Positions 8,234 to 16,338 of a stretch of 64,000 bases of DNA are shown piece by piece. Each line of letters begins with the position of its first letter. Positions within the stretch are counted from its first letter, which is position 1. The stretch comes from a virus: the IMG/VR virus record IMGVR_UViG_3300033145_003080, positions 85,038-149,037 of that record, one strand, 5' to 3'. A program made the translations under genes and the position numbers. The notes under the pieces were generated by a model that saw nothing but the letters and a program-made list of their open reading frames with translations, was not told the origin of the DNA and made no database searches.

Positions 8234-10300
8234 ATGCCTCCCCCAAAACAAGCATGTGAAACTATACTTAACACGCAAATGGCTGTGGTTAAGATTATTA
8301 AGCGTGTGCGTGAGATTTCTCAGAAACTTCGCACGCTACTCGAGAATAAATCTAAATTAAAATACGGCATTATTAATCTGCTGGATGTGATAGGGGCAGA
8401 GACGCTCACCGCTATTACTTCAGTAGCAGCATCGGCAGCAAAAGCTATACTTGGTGCAATGTCGGGTATGGCCAGCACGCTGCTCGAGTCAATTCTATCC
8501 AGCCTTCTTAAGATATTGCTTGCAAATCCAACTGCTATATTTTCTCTTGTTGCTATCCCCCATAGCCAGGCAATTAAAGCCGTTACTGAAGAGAGGCTTT
8601 TGCTTCAACGCGCACGAAGGAATATGCGAACTATTTTATATATTATTCTTAAATGGACACAAGGGGTAAGCGGTGCCCGGTATTATAAACAGTTAAAGGC
8701 CGCTCTTCCTTATATCCAGAAAGCAATAGCATTATCAGTTGATATCATCCATGATTTGGAAGGAGAGCCGACAAAAGATAGTGAGGTAAGGAATGCCAAA
8801 TTTAATGAGTCAAAATACATAGTAATGCAATGGAATCTCGAAATGGCAATTGATATAACAAAGCCTGATTCAATTGTTGATACTCGATTTCAAATTACAA
8901 AGAAAGTTGAACAAAACCGGAATAGACGGTATAGGCAACTTGCCGAAAAGATAGAGGATAATTATAAAAAAAGACGAAAAGAGCTTGCTCGGTGGTATAG
9001 TAAACAGATATCACAAATTGACCATGAGAGCGAAAATTTATCAACCGCATTAAAGATGGAGCGGATACGACATGAATATGCATTTAAAAGAAAGATAATA
9101 GAAACTGAGCGCAAAGAAAAGCTCCATGCGGCTGAATTACAAGCGGCTTCAGAGTCTCTTGTTGACAAAAGTGCATATTTAAATGCTATTGGTGGGATTG
9201 CCGCAGAGTTTTCGAATGATATGATAAATCTCGCTGCTAATCTGGCTGAGTTTGTTGATAATGTGAAAGATGCGTATACAACATACCGGCGTAGTCAAAA
9301 TTTGTGCAATGCTATTTATAGAATCAGAAATCTTATTACCAATCTGATTAATGAGATTGTTGATATATTACGCAGAACTTCGAATGCATCAGCATCTGCG
9401 GCGATCAAATCTCTCGAGACAGCGCAGTCGATAATGGAGGTGGTGGAAGAGGATTTTATAGATTCAACAGGAAGGTATGAAAATACCTCTGAGAAAATAA
9501 GTTCTTCTGAACTGGCCGGCGCAGTTATTTCAGGCTATGGTTTATTATCTTCAGCAGATGCGCTTCTTGACAGTACTATAACCAAAAGCCTTATCGATTT
9601 AGTAAATTCTGATGATGTACTTCAGACTGCAAACGAAGATTTTGAAGCATTTCATCAGGCTTTAACTCAGATTCCGGACTGGGATGGTCAACTAAATGTG
9701 TGGGCTGTAACCCCCACTGACAGTGCATTCAGTCCATATATACAGATGATAGCTGATTCAATATCTGTTTTGGCAAAAGTTCCTGTACTCGCCATGTCAA
9801 ACGATGAAGATGCCAGAATTGAGGTTACCAGAATATTAAAAGATATTAATAATACTTTTAGGGCTCTGTTTAATCATAATGCAATAGTAAGTAACACGCT
9901 CAATTCTTATGTGCCATATATGTCGTCTGAAGCTGGTAATTTGACGAGAATTTTGGCAAATGCAGGATTACTCGAGGAATTCGCAACTGGAATGAGTATT
10001 GCAGCAATGACTGCAGATATTGTAACATCTATAATAAAAGGTGGTCTCGATGATACTATGCCGACATATGCCAATTGCCGTTCAGCTTATCCTGAGTTGT
10101 ATGATAATGCTGACGCTGCAGAGGCTGCTGCGCTTGGTAACGCGAGCATTACTCCGGCGGAAGTAGATTTAAATTATATATCGAAAGTTGAAGATAAAGA
10201 AGTGCAGCGGCTTGGTGGTGATTCTTTTGCGAGGAACTGGGATATGAACAGTTCTCTAACAGATGATAGTTTTGCTCGACCGGGCTCTGATGAGGGATAG
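8234..10300 (+). CDS. Large coiled-coil virion protein (688 aa), unknown
   Basis: ATG follows AGGA by seven bases. Residues ~40-115 are hydrophobic and Ala/Ser/Leu-rich (ITSVAASAAKAILGAMSG, TLLESILSSLLKILLANPTA), possibly two or three amphipathic or membrane-associated helices. A long charged coiled coil follows (~215-310: KKRRKELARWYSKQISQI and ERKEKLHAAELQAA). The C-terminal part is acidic and helical. Position between sigma/helicase and baseplate genes implies a structural or ejected virion protein. I do not recognise the family; it could be an injected internal protein or a helical tail component. Confidence 0.5.
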   Translation: MPPPKQACETILNTQMAVVKIIKRVREISQKLRTLLENKSKLKYGIINLLDVIGAETLTAITSVAASAAKAILGAMSGMASTLLESILSSLLKILLANPTAIFSLVAIPHSQAIKAVTEERLLLQRARRNMRTILYIILKWTQGVSGARYYKQLKAALPYIQKAIALSVDIIHDLEGEPTKDSEVRNAKFNESKYIVMQWNLEMAIDITKPDSIVDTRFQITKKVEQNRNRRYRQLAEKIEDNYKKRRKELARWYSKQISQIDHESENLSTALKMERIRHEYAFKRKIIETERKEKLHAAELQAASESLVDKSAYLNAIGGIAAEFSNDMINLAANLAEFVDNVKDAYTTYRRSQNLCNAIYRIRNLITNLINEIVDILRRTSNASASAAIKSLETAQSIMEVVEEDFIDSTGRYENTSEKISSSELAGAVISGYGLLSSADALLDSTITKSLIDLVNSDDVLQTANEDFEAFHQALTQIPDWDGQLNVWAVTPTDSAFSPYIQMIADSISVLAKVPVLAMSNDEDARIEVTRILKDINNTFRALFNHNAIVSNTLNSYVPYMSSEAGNLTRILANAGLLEEFATGMSIAAMTADIVTSIIKGGLDDTMPTYANCRSAYPELYDNADAAEAAALGNASITPAEVDLNYISKVEDKEVQRLGGDSFARNWDMNSSLTDDSFARPGSDEG

Positions 10301-10427
10301 AAAGATTAATCGATAGCGTTATAATGTTTTAATTACTATTTTAATATTGTTACTGGCCACAAAACATATTTGCGGTTTGAAAACGGCATTTCAATGCAAA
10401 CAGTGACTAGCACAAGAGAAGTTCAAA

Positions 10428-11615
10428 ATGAACAATATCTACGACGATAAACAGCTACAAGAACGGAATCAGAGTGCTCCCACAGCTCTGCCCACTTCGG
10501 GGATTGCCGATCCTGATGTGTCTTTTGATACTAAGCTGAATTGTCATGTGCGAGTGGGTAATACTGGTTATAGTACCAGGCCGAATGTCGGTAAACATAC
10601 TATATTTGTTTTAAATGTTAATGGTAAGCCATTAACCCCAACAACACCAGCAAAAGCAAGAAAGTTATTAAAAGGAGGTAAAGCAAAAAAATACTGGAGT
10701 AAGTTTAACACATTTGGTATTCAACTTGTTGATAAAACAAGAGAAGAAATACAGAAAACTGTACTTGGATATGATCCAGGTAGTAAATTTGAAGGCGTTT
10801 CTGTGGTTTGTGGTGATGAGAATAATTTGTCTGTAAAATTAAATTTACCTAATAAAACAAATATTGTTAATAAATTAAAAGAGCGCAGACAAATCAGAAG
10901 GAATAGAAGATATAGAAAATGTCGTAGAAGAAAAGCAAGGTTTTCAAATAGAAAAAGGAATGGTTTTATCGCCCCATCTCAATTAGTTATAGTGAATTCA
11001 AGATTAAAAATTTTAAAAGAATTTTGCAATATTTACCCAATATGCAATGTAGCTATGGAAAATATAAAGTTTAACCATCTAAAATATAGATGGGGTAAGA
11101 ATTTTTCAACAATGGAAATTGGCAAACAAAAAATAAGAATTTTTTTCAAAAATAGAAATATTGAAATATTTGAATATGATGGTTTTAAAACATCTAAAAT
11201 AAGAAAAAAATATGGATATAAAAAGACATTTATAAAAAGTGCAGATCATTTTACATCACATTGCTCTGATTCATTATCCCTTGCTATTGAGATAAGCTGT
11301 AAAAAAAGAATACATGAAGGATTGTTTCTTATAGTTGATGACACTTATCGTTGTGTAAAAAGGAAACTTCATGACAGACAACCATCAATAGGTGGGATAA
11401 GAGAAAAATATTCTCATGGAAATGTAAATGGTGTTAAAAAAAGTATAATTATTGGCGCAAAAAACGGCAATATAGGACAATTGTGTGGCGAAACGAATGG
11501 TCGTTTTAGATATTATGATTTGGATGGTAAACGAAAAATAACAAAAACAATATCTTGGATAAATAACCAATTTAAAACAAATACAATAAAAGAAGAACAA
11601 TTTTACGCGGCATAA
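10428..11615 (+). CDS. isrB: IsrB-like RNA-guided nuclease (RuvC only)
   Basis: The protein has the IscB/IsrB order of parts. A PLMP-type N-terminal motif lies at ~59-87 (IFVLNVNGKPLTPTTPAKAR, then KLLKGGKAK). RuvC-I is GYDPGSKFEG with Asp116. An Arg-rich bridge helix runs 152-176 (ERRQIRRNRRYRKCRRRKAR). RuvC-II is VAMENIKF with Glu211. RuvC-III is SHCSDSLSLA with Asp281. No HNH domain lies between RuvC-II and III, which separates IsrB from IscB. At 395 residues it is of IsrB size. It would be expected to nick DNA guided by its omega RNA. Residues 1-57 probably overlap the RNA; GTG at 10548 or 10554 could be the true start. All RuvC acidic residues are present, so it may be active. Confidence 0.85.
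   Translation: MNNIYDDKQLQERNQSAPTALPTSGIADPDVSFDTKLNCHVRVGNTGYSTRPNVGKHTIFVLNVNGKPLTPTTPAKARKLLKGGKAKKYWSKFNTFGIQLVDKTREEIQKTVLGYDPGSKFEGVSVVCGDENNLSVKLNLPNKTNIVNKLKERRQIRRNRRYRKCRRRKARFSNRKRNGFIAPSQLVIVNSRLKILKEFCNIYPICNVAMENIKFNHLKYRWGKNFSTMEIGKQKIRIFFKNRNIEIFEYDGFKTSKIRKKYGYKKTFIKSADHFTSHCSDSLSLAIEISCKKRIHEGLFLIVDDTYRCVKRKLHDRQPSIGGIREKYSHGNVNGVKKSIIIGAKNGNIGQLCGETNGRFRYYDLDGKRKITKTISWINNQFKTNTIKEEQFYAA
10440..10602 (+). ncRNA. Candidate omega RNA scaffold overlapping the 5' end of isrB
   Basis: This stretch can fold into a string of short hairpins: CAGAG/CTCTG (10470-10474 with 10486-10490), CCC/GGG (10491-10493 with 10500-10502), an alternative GGAT/ATCC (10501-10504 with 10510-10513), CTGGT/ACCAG (10564-10568 with 10575-10579) and CCGA/TCGG (10581-10584 with 10588-10591). 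IscB/IsrB genes are known to be preceded by a structured guide RNA (the HEARO or omega RNA) whose 3' end abuts or overlaps the gene. The predicted first ~55 residues of the protein do not look like the nuclease, which fits an RNA read through by chance. The guide would lie at its 5' end, roughly 10330-10440. The hairpins were read by eye only. Confidence 0.45.
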
Positions 11616-11640
11616 AATAATATCAATTAAATTATCAGTT

Positions 11641-12084
11641 ATGGATATTGATTTTTTCACAGACTTAAGAAGCCAGTTTAAAATTAGCATTGGTGATAAT
11701 CCTCAAGGTGTTGAGGGAAACCGTGCGCTGTTAAACCGGTTTGAGATAACATTTTTGACAAAAACAAAGATGTTTCTATTTGATGGTAAATTAATTACAG
11801 ATGATTATGCTGGTGATGCTGAAAAATATATTAATAAACCTCAAGTGCTAAACGACCCACAGAGCATAGCAGGAGGAGTTTCGGTATCTATTGACCAGAC
11901 AGTGGCGTCTATGAAAAGTGATGAGCCGCCAGGAGTTCCAAATACTGAAAAAATTGAAAGTGCAGAGCTTATTGATATAGAAATTATTGATGACATTGTT
12001 TTTGCAAAAATACAGGTACACCCTGTAGAAGTTGAACTTTATCAGGATCTTATGTTTAATTTGCCAATCATCAAAAAGGATTAG
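11641..12084 (+). CDS. Small baseplate-region structural protein (147 aa)
   Basis: A compact acidic protein with SIGDNPQGVEGNRALLNRFE near residue 17 and a beta-rich middle (ITFLTKTKMFLFDGKLI). The C-terminal half has IDIEIIDDIVFAKIQVHP strands. The position directly before the wedge-like gene (interrupted only by a TnpB) suggests a baseplate wedge component. The size is near that of T4 gp25, but I cannot see the gp25 lysozyme-like motif. It is flanked on both sides by mobile nuclease genes, and neither has broken it. A role in the wedge is inference from position. Confidence 0.5.
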   Translation: MDIDFFTDLRSQFKISIGDNPQGVEGNRALLNRFEITFLTKTKMFLFDGKLITDDYAGDAEKYINKPQVLNDPQSIAGGVSVSIDQTVASMKSDEPPGVPNTEKIESAELIDIEIIDDIVFAKIQVHPVEVELYQDLMFNLPIIKKD

Positions 12085-12121
12085 AAATAATCATTTAATA
12101 TTTCTATATAAAATAAAAAAA

Positions 12122-13300
12122 ATGATACAGAAAAAGTCGTATAAATTTAGAATTTATCCAAATGACACTCAAAAGATTTTGTTGAATAAAACGTTTGGTT
12201 GCGTGAGATACATGTGGAACCAAATGGTGGAATCATTTAAAAAAAAAGAAAACCATAAATCGGCAACTATTTTACGCAATGAAATTGAATGGTTAAAAGA
12301 AGTGTCTGCAGCATCAATTCAACAAAAAGAAATTGATTTTAGAGAGTTTAAAAAACAATTCTTTTCTAAAAATAGAAAAAGAAATATTGGGAAACCTTCA
12401 TTTAAAAAGAAGTATCAAAAGCAGTCGTATAGACTTCCCAATCAGAAATTTGTTTTAGATCAAGGAGAATCAAAAATTAGGTTGGAGAAAATAGGTTGGA
12501 TAAAAATAATATTAGATAGAAAAATACCTAAACATATATATTATTTATCGGTTACCATTTTGAAAGATAAGGTTGGTGATTATTATGCGTCTATTCTTGT
12601 TAATGAAGAAATTAAAGAACTTCCTAAAACAAATAGGGTGGTTGGTGTTGATTTAGGAATAAAAGACCTTATTACCACCTCTGATGGATTGCAGGTAAAA
12701 ATGTTTGATGAAAGCGAGAGCCAAGCTAGGATTAAACGTTTATCTAAACATTTATCAAGGAAAGTGGTGGGGTCTTTGAGGTTTAATAAACTTAAAAATA
12801 AAATAGCAAAAACTCACAGAAAGATTGGTAGAAAGCGCAATTGGTTACATCACAATATTTCTTTATTTTTGATTAAAAATTATGATGAAATAATTTTAGA
12901 AGATTTGAATGTATCTGGGATGATGAAAAACCGCCAATTAGCAGGATTTATTCATAGACAAGGATGGTCATCTTTAGTAAACCAGATCAATTATAAATCA
13001 AGATGGTATGGTAGAAAGAGCAAAAAACTTGATCGATGGTTTCCTTCTTCTAAAACATGTTGTGAATGTGGCACTGTTAAAAAAGGTTTAAAATTGTCAG
13101 AGAGAGTCTACGAGTGTGAATGTGGTAACAAAATTAACAGAGACTTTAATGCATCTCTAAATATTAAATCCGCAGGAGTTACTACGGATCAACGGTCGTT
13201 GATGGAATGTGAGACTTTTAATCCTAAAAAGCAATCTTTAGAGTTAAAAGCAATTCCAAGTGAAATGATTAATCTAATAGAAAAGAATAAAATTCTATAA
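12122..13300 (+). CDS. tnpB: TnpB RNA-guided endonuclease (IS605 OrfB family)
   Basis: ATG at 12122 gives the classic TnpB start (MIQKKSYKFRIYPNDTQK) and 392 residues. The RuvC-I motif GVDLGIKD has Asp177, RuvC-II IILEDLNVSGM has Glu260, and RuvC-III NRDFNASLNI has Asp341. Between II and III lies the OrfB zinc ribbon with TCCECG (~312-317) and ECECG (~331-335). A basic helix (RKVVGSLRFNKLKNKIAKTH) lies near 213-232. All catalytic residues are intact. TnpB uses a right-end RNA to cut DNA at a TAM-flanked target, which helps the element persist. The frame stays open upstream to 12032, but those residues do not look like TnpB. Confidence 0.93.
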   Translation: MIQKKSYKFRIYPNDTQKILLNKTFGCVRYMWNQMVESFKKKENHKSATILRNEIEWLKEVSAASIQQKEIDFREFKKQFFSKNRKRNIGKPSFKKKYQKQSYRLPNQKFVLDQGESKIRLEKIGWIKIILDRKIPKHIYYLSVTILKDKVGDYYASILVNEEIKELPKTNRVVGVDLGIKDLITTSDGLQVKMFDESESQARIKRLSKHLSRKVVGSLRFNKLKNKIAKTHRKIGRKRNWLHHNISLFLIKNYDEIILEDLNVSGMMKNRQLAGFIHRQGWSSLVNQINYKSRWYGRKSKKLDRWFPSSKTCCECGTVKKGLKLSERVYECECGNKINRDFNASLNIKSAGVTTDQRSLMECETFNPKKQSLELKAIPSEMINLIEKNKIL

Positions 13301-13311
13301 AGGATGTAACT
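13150..13311 (+). ncRNA. Candidate reRNA at the 3' end of tnpB element 1
   Basis: TnpB guide RNAs normally come from the 3' end of the gene and run past it into the flank. Here the last ~150 bases contain a perfect six-pair hairpin, ATCAAC-GGTC-GTTGAT (13188-13203). The right boundary and guide are unknown because the element end was not found. The call rests on family knowledge plus one hairpin. Confidence 0.3.
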
Positions 13312-16300
13312 ATGTTTGATTTTTGGGCTTTTTTGAGAAAGAAATGGTCTGAATATTCGAAGTCTAGGGGCCAGAAGGGTACTATGATTGATGACCTTGC
13401 TGTAAAACCGGCCGGGCTGATCTTGGCTAATTTCTACAACGCCCTTGCTGGACAGAGAAGGGTTAATAACATCTCGCTTTGGAAAACAATGACCGATGAA
13501 GAGCTAAACTTTTTTGGGAATAAATTTTTTACTAAGAGGATAATGGGTGATTTCTCTATTGGATCGGTGCGTGTTTACTTCAATGAGAAAAAAAATATCG
13601 AACTTTCTACTATAGCCCGGTTTGTCTCAAATCGAGGTTTGCAGTACCGCCCTATTCAGCCTGGAAAGATAGCAGGTAGCTCATTTAGCAGTTCAACAGA
13701 TAGGATAGCACTTTATCATATCGACATACCAATTATTGCAGTGTCAAAAGGTGATGAGTACAACACTGATGCGAATGAAATAGTCCAACTTATTAATATC
13801 GACTTTACTTATCATTCAGCAACAAATCCTGAAGATATAATTCGCGGATCAAAATATGAGACAAATGAAGAATATTTCAATCGTCTTGTTTATACTGTGA
13901 ATGACCGCAGTATGATGAATAAGAAGAGTATGATGGTTCTTCTTCCCGAATTTTTTCCAGTTATTAATGCAATGTATATAGCAGGTGCTGGTGACCGATA
14001 TATGCAAAGAGATTTAATTGCCGGCGTTGACCTGTCCCTTCCTTATAAAGAAGCAACCTATCTTGGCAAGTTAAAAGGTGAGAATATAGTTAAACATATT
14101 GGTTTTTATGGTATATTCCCACCGAATGTAGGAAGCCTTCAGTCGAACAGGTACTGGGGGCCACATTCAGCGGTATCAGAATACCGCTATCCCCTAACTA
14201 TAGAACAATCATCATCTGCATTCAGCCCTGAACAGACAGATCCGCGGCTAAACGATCCTGCATTCCTTGGGTTTCCACTTGACCAGGAGTGTGTCGATAA
14301 TATGTATAAAGGTCTTTACTTTAACGATTATAAACGATTTATGGAAGTAAGAACTGAAGATCTGTTTAATATTGTTGATGAAGAGGTTGGGTTTACACCA
14401 GTGCTACCAGATGTAACATGGAAGTTTGGTGCGCATGGACTTATGCCGGGTAATGTTGGCAGGCTTGCTGACAATGTGCAGAATATAAATGTGGTTAGTT
14501 TTTATGACACTGAAATCAGACTTGCCGGTGGTGCGTATAATTCAATTTCTGTCGGCAAGGACATTCTCAAACGTACCGGGGTAAAATTAACCGGTTCTTT
14601 TATTTGTCCCGAACCTGCTGATGAAAATTCTCCAATACTGAATAGCAATCTGCAAATTATGATTGGTGGTATAAATGATTTAAATCTTGTTGATGGATAT
14701 ACTGGTGTCGGGTTTGGCATTAGAATGACTGATATATATGATGAAGGTGATATTGATGTGCCGAATGCAGTTATATATTTTGCCCATAATGAAAAGTATG
14801 GGACCGCCCAGGTTTATGCGACTGATTATGATATCAGTGACCATATTTCAGTTTCAGATATAGGAGCCCTTGCCGAAAAAGAATTTAGAATTCAGCCGAA
14901 TATCGAATACGAATTTGAGTTTATTATTTATGATGATTTAAGATTATCGCTTTATTTCAACAAGACAAGTGAAAAGCAACCGTCAGATCCATATGAAAAA
15001 GAGAATGAATTTCATTTCGAATTGCCTCGTAAAGTTTTGGGAATATTTTCTGACGAAAGCAGACAGGGTTTATTGTCAACGAGCAATATACGATATGGTA
15101 CAACAATGAAGGCGACACTTGACACAGAGTCTCTCGTTTCAGAGGATATATGGCGAATAAATGACTTAAAAGCTTTTGATATGAATCCATCGAAAGCAAT
15201 GGCGTTATATGCTATAAATATGGATGATATAGAAAGCCCCATATCTGTCTTTCTTCGAGCATTTGGTTCGAGTGCTATCGATAATGCCCAGGCTGATGGC
15301 TACCAGGTGTTCTTATGGGATAAGGAGGTTCAGACAATAGCCTCTGGGTCGTCAGAGCTTACTCGAGGAGGTTGGGCTGAAGCAAACGGTATATCCAACC
15401 CAGATAGTTCAAAAAGTTCTGCCCTTGGTCTTTTAAGGCATGACATACAAAACATGGATCGGTACCTGGTTGATAGTAAGTTCGGCAAAAACATTTTTAT
15501 CATGATATTAACCACAGGTGTTTCGAAAGGGTCAATACGATATAATAGAGATATTCGAGATGATGTCCATTCTTTTCTCCGTGTTGATTATATAAAAGCT
15601 GAGAGTATGAATATAGCATCTTATCACGCAAATAATAAAGCAGACATACACCTTGCAACCCTTAATAATTCGGAAGAGTATGAAGTCGTTACTACAACTC
15701 TCACCAAACAACCTAATGATACTTATTTTGAAATGAGTCTCGAGAATAAATGTAAAATGCCTGTGGTTGAGATGGTGTCTGTAACTATAGGTACCACTGT
15801 TAGTGACACTGAAACTCTTGCAGAAACTGAATATTCTATGATTGACTCAGACGTTTTATTGCTTAATTCCTCAAAAGAAAAGAAGCATATAACTTTGAAT
15901 GAATCTGATGCTGATACAATAACAGTCGAATATAGAACGTATCCGGAAATTGAACGTATTCAGGACTTTTTTGAAAGCTCTATATATCAAAAAATTTATG
16001 GCGACTTTCTCATTAAACACAAAATGCCATGCGATCTTGATTTTACAATTTTTTATACCGGAGATATCAACGATGATCAATTGATAACGGAAATAAGAAA
16101 ATATGTTGATGATAATATTGATGGGGTGTTTTCTATACGGAATTTTATCAGCTATCTCTATAATGAGGAGCTGGTTAACAATATCAAGGAACCTGTCGAG
16201 ATATCGTATACTAAATGGAACGATGAGTGGGAGCAAGAAACGGGAACCTTTACCGATAAGCTCCCAATAAGGCCAATCGGTTTTTTTAGGATTGTAAGCC

Positions 16301-16320
16301 TAAACGTGCAGAAGTTATAA
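13312..16320 (+). CDS. Baseplate wedge-like protein (gp6/baseplate J-like), 1002 aa
   Basis: Downstream of an AAAGGATG site. Residues ~1-290 resemble the N-terminal half of wedge proteins: TMIDDLAVKPAGLILANFYN, then a beta segment with IDIPIIAVSKGDEYNTDANE, and a helix-rich block (ETNEEYFNRLVYTVNDRSMM, then VLLPEFFPVINAMYIAGAGD). A beta-sandwich-like insertion (~390-590, GVKLTGSFICPEPADENSPI) looks like a concanavalin-type domain. The C-terminal part returns to a wedge-like end (INDDQLITEIRKYVDDNIDG). It should form the inner wedge ring with the adjacent 147-residue protein. The family call is moderate. Confidence 0.6.
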   Translation: MFDFWAFLRKKWSEYSKSRGQKGTMIDDLAVKPAGLILANFYNALAGQRRVNNISLWKTMTDEELNFFGNKFFTKRIMGDFSIGSVRVYFNEKKNIELSTIARFVSNRGLQYRPIQPGKIAGSSFSSSTDRIALYHIDIPIIAVSKGDEYNTDANEIVQLINIDFTYHSATNPEDIIRGSKYETNEEYFNRLVYTVNDRSMMNKKSMMVLLPEFFPVINAMYIAGAGDRYMQRDLIAGVDLSLPYKEATYLGKLKGENIVKHIGFYGIFPPNVGSLQSNRYWGPHSAVSEYRYPLTIEQSSSAFSPEQTDPRLNDPAFLGFPLDQECVDNMYKGLYFNDYKRFMEVRTEDLFNIVDEEVGFTPVLPDVTWKFGAHGLMPGNVGRLADNVQNINVVSFYDTEIRLAGGAYNSISVGKDILKRTGVKLTGSFICPEPADENSPILNSNLQIMIGGINDLNLVDGYTGVGFGIRMTDIYDEGDIDVPNAVIYFAHNEKYGTAQVYATDYDISDHISVSDIGALAEKEFRIQPNIEYEFEFIIYDDLRLSLYFNKTSEKQPSDPYEKENEFHFELPRKVLGIFSDESRQGLLSTSNIRYGTTMKATLDTESLVSEDIWRINDLKAFDMNPSKAMALYAINMDDIESPISVFLRAFGSSAIDNAQADGYQVFLWDKEVQTIASGSSELTRGGWAEANGISNPDSSKSSALGLLRHDIQNMDRYLVDSKFGKNIFIMILTTGVSKGSIRYNRDIRDDVHSFLRVDYIKAESMNIASYHANNKADIHLATLNNSEEYEVVTTTLTKQPNDTYFEMSLENKCKMPVVEMVSVTIGTTVSDTETLAETEYSMIDSDVLLLNSSKEKKHITLNESDADTITVEYRTYPEIERIQDFFESSIYQKIYGDFLIKHKMPCDLDFTIFYTGDINDDQLITEIRKYVDDNIDGVFSIRNFISYLYNEELVNNIKEPVEISYTKWNDEWEQETGTFTDKLPIRPIGFFRIVSLNVQKL

Positions 16321-16338
16321 ATCAGCAAGGAGTTGGGT

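Larger units (their letters stand above)
10301..11640 (+). mobile_element. IsrB-type OMEGA element inserted between virion genes
   Basis: The interval between the stop of the 688-residue gene and the 147-residue structural gene holds only an IsrB-like gene and a structured upstream leader. No TnpA-like Y1 transposase is present, so any movement would be in trans. Exact ends are not defined; I saw no clear terminal repeat. The upstream 127 bases contain a TATAAT at 10320-10325 that could drive the guide RNA, although no good -35 lies 17 bases away. Confidence 0.6.
12085..13311 (+). mobile_element. TnpB-only IS605-type element 1
   Basis: A TnpB gene fills the space between the 147-residue gene and the wedge-like gene with only 37 bases before and 11 after it. 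There is no TnpA. An inverted repeat inside the 3' coding end (ATCAAC-GGTC-GTTGAT, 13188-13203) may be part of the right-end guide RNA. The ends could not be fixed and I saw no matching left-end hairpin. Confidence 0.55.

Noticed and set aside
10301-10427. A phage late promoter based on TATAAT at 10320
   Set aside because: There is no -35, and the motif lies in the leader of the IsrB element. It may drive the guide RNA, but a phage promoter is not supported.
12032-12121. 30 extra residues before TnpB 1
   Set aside because: They overlap the 147-aa gene in another frame and do not look like TnpB; the ATG at 12122 begins the typical N-terminus.
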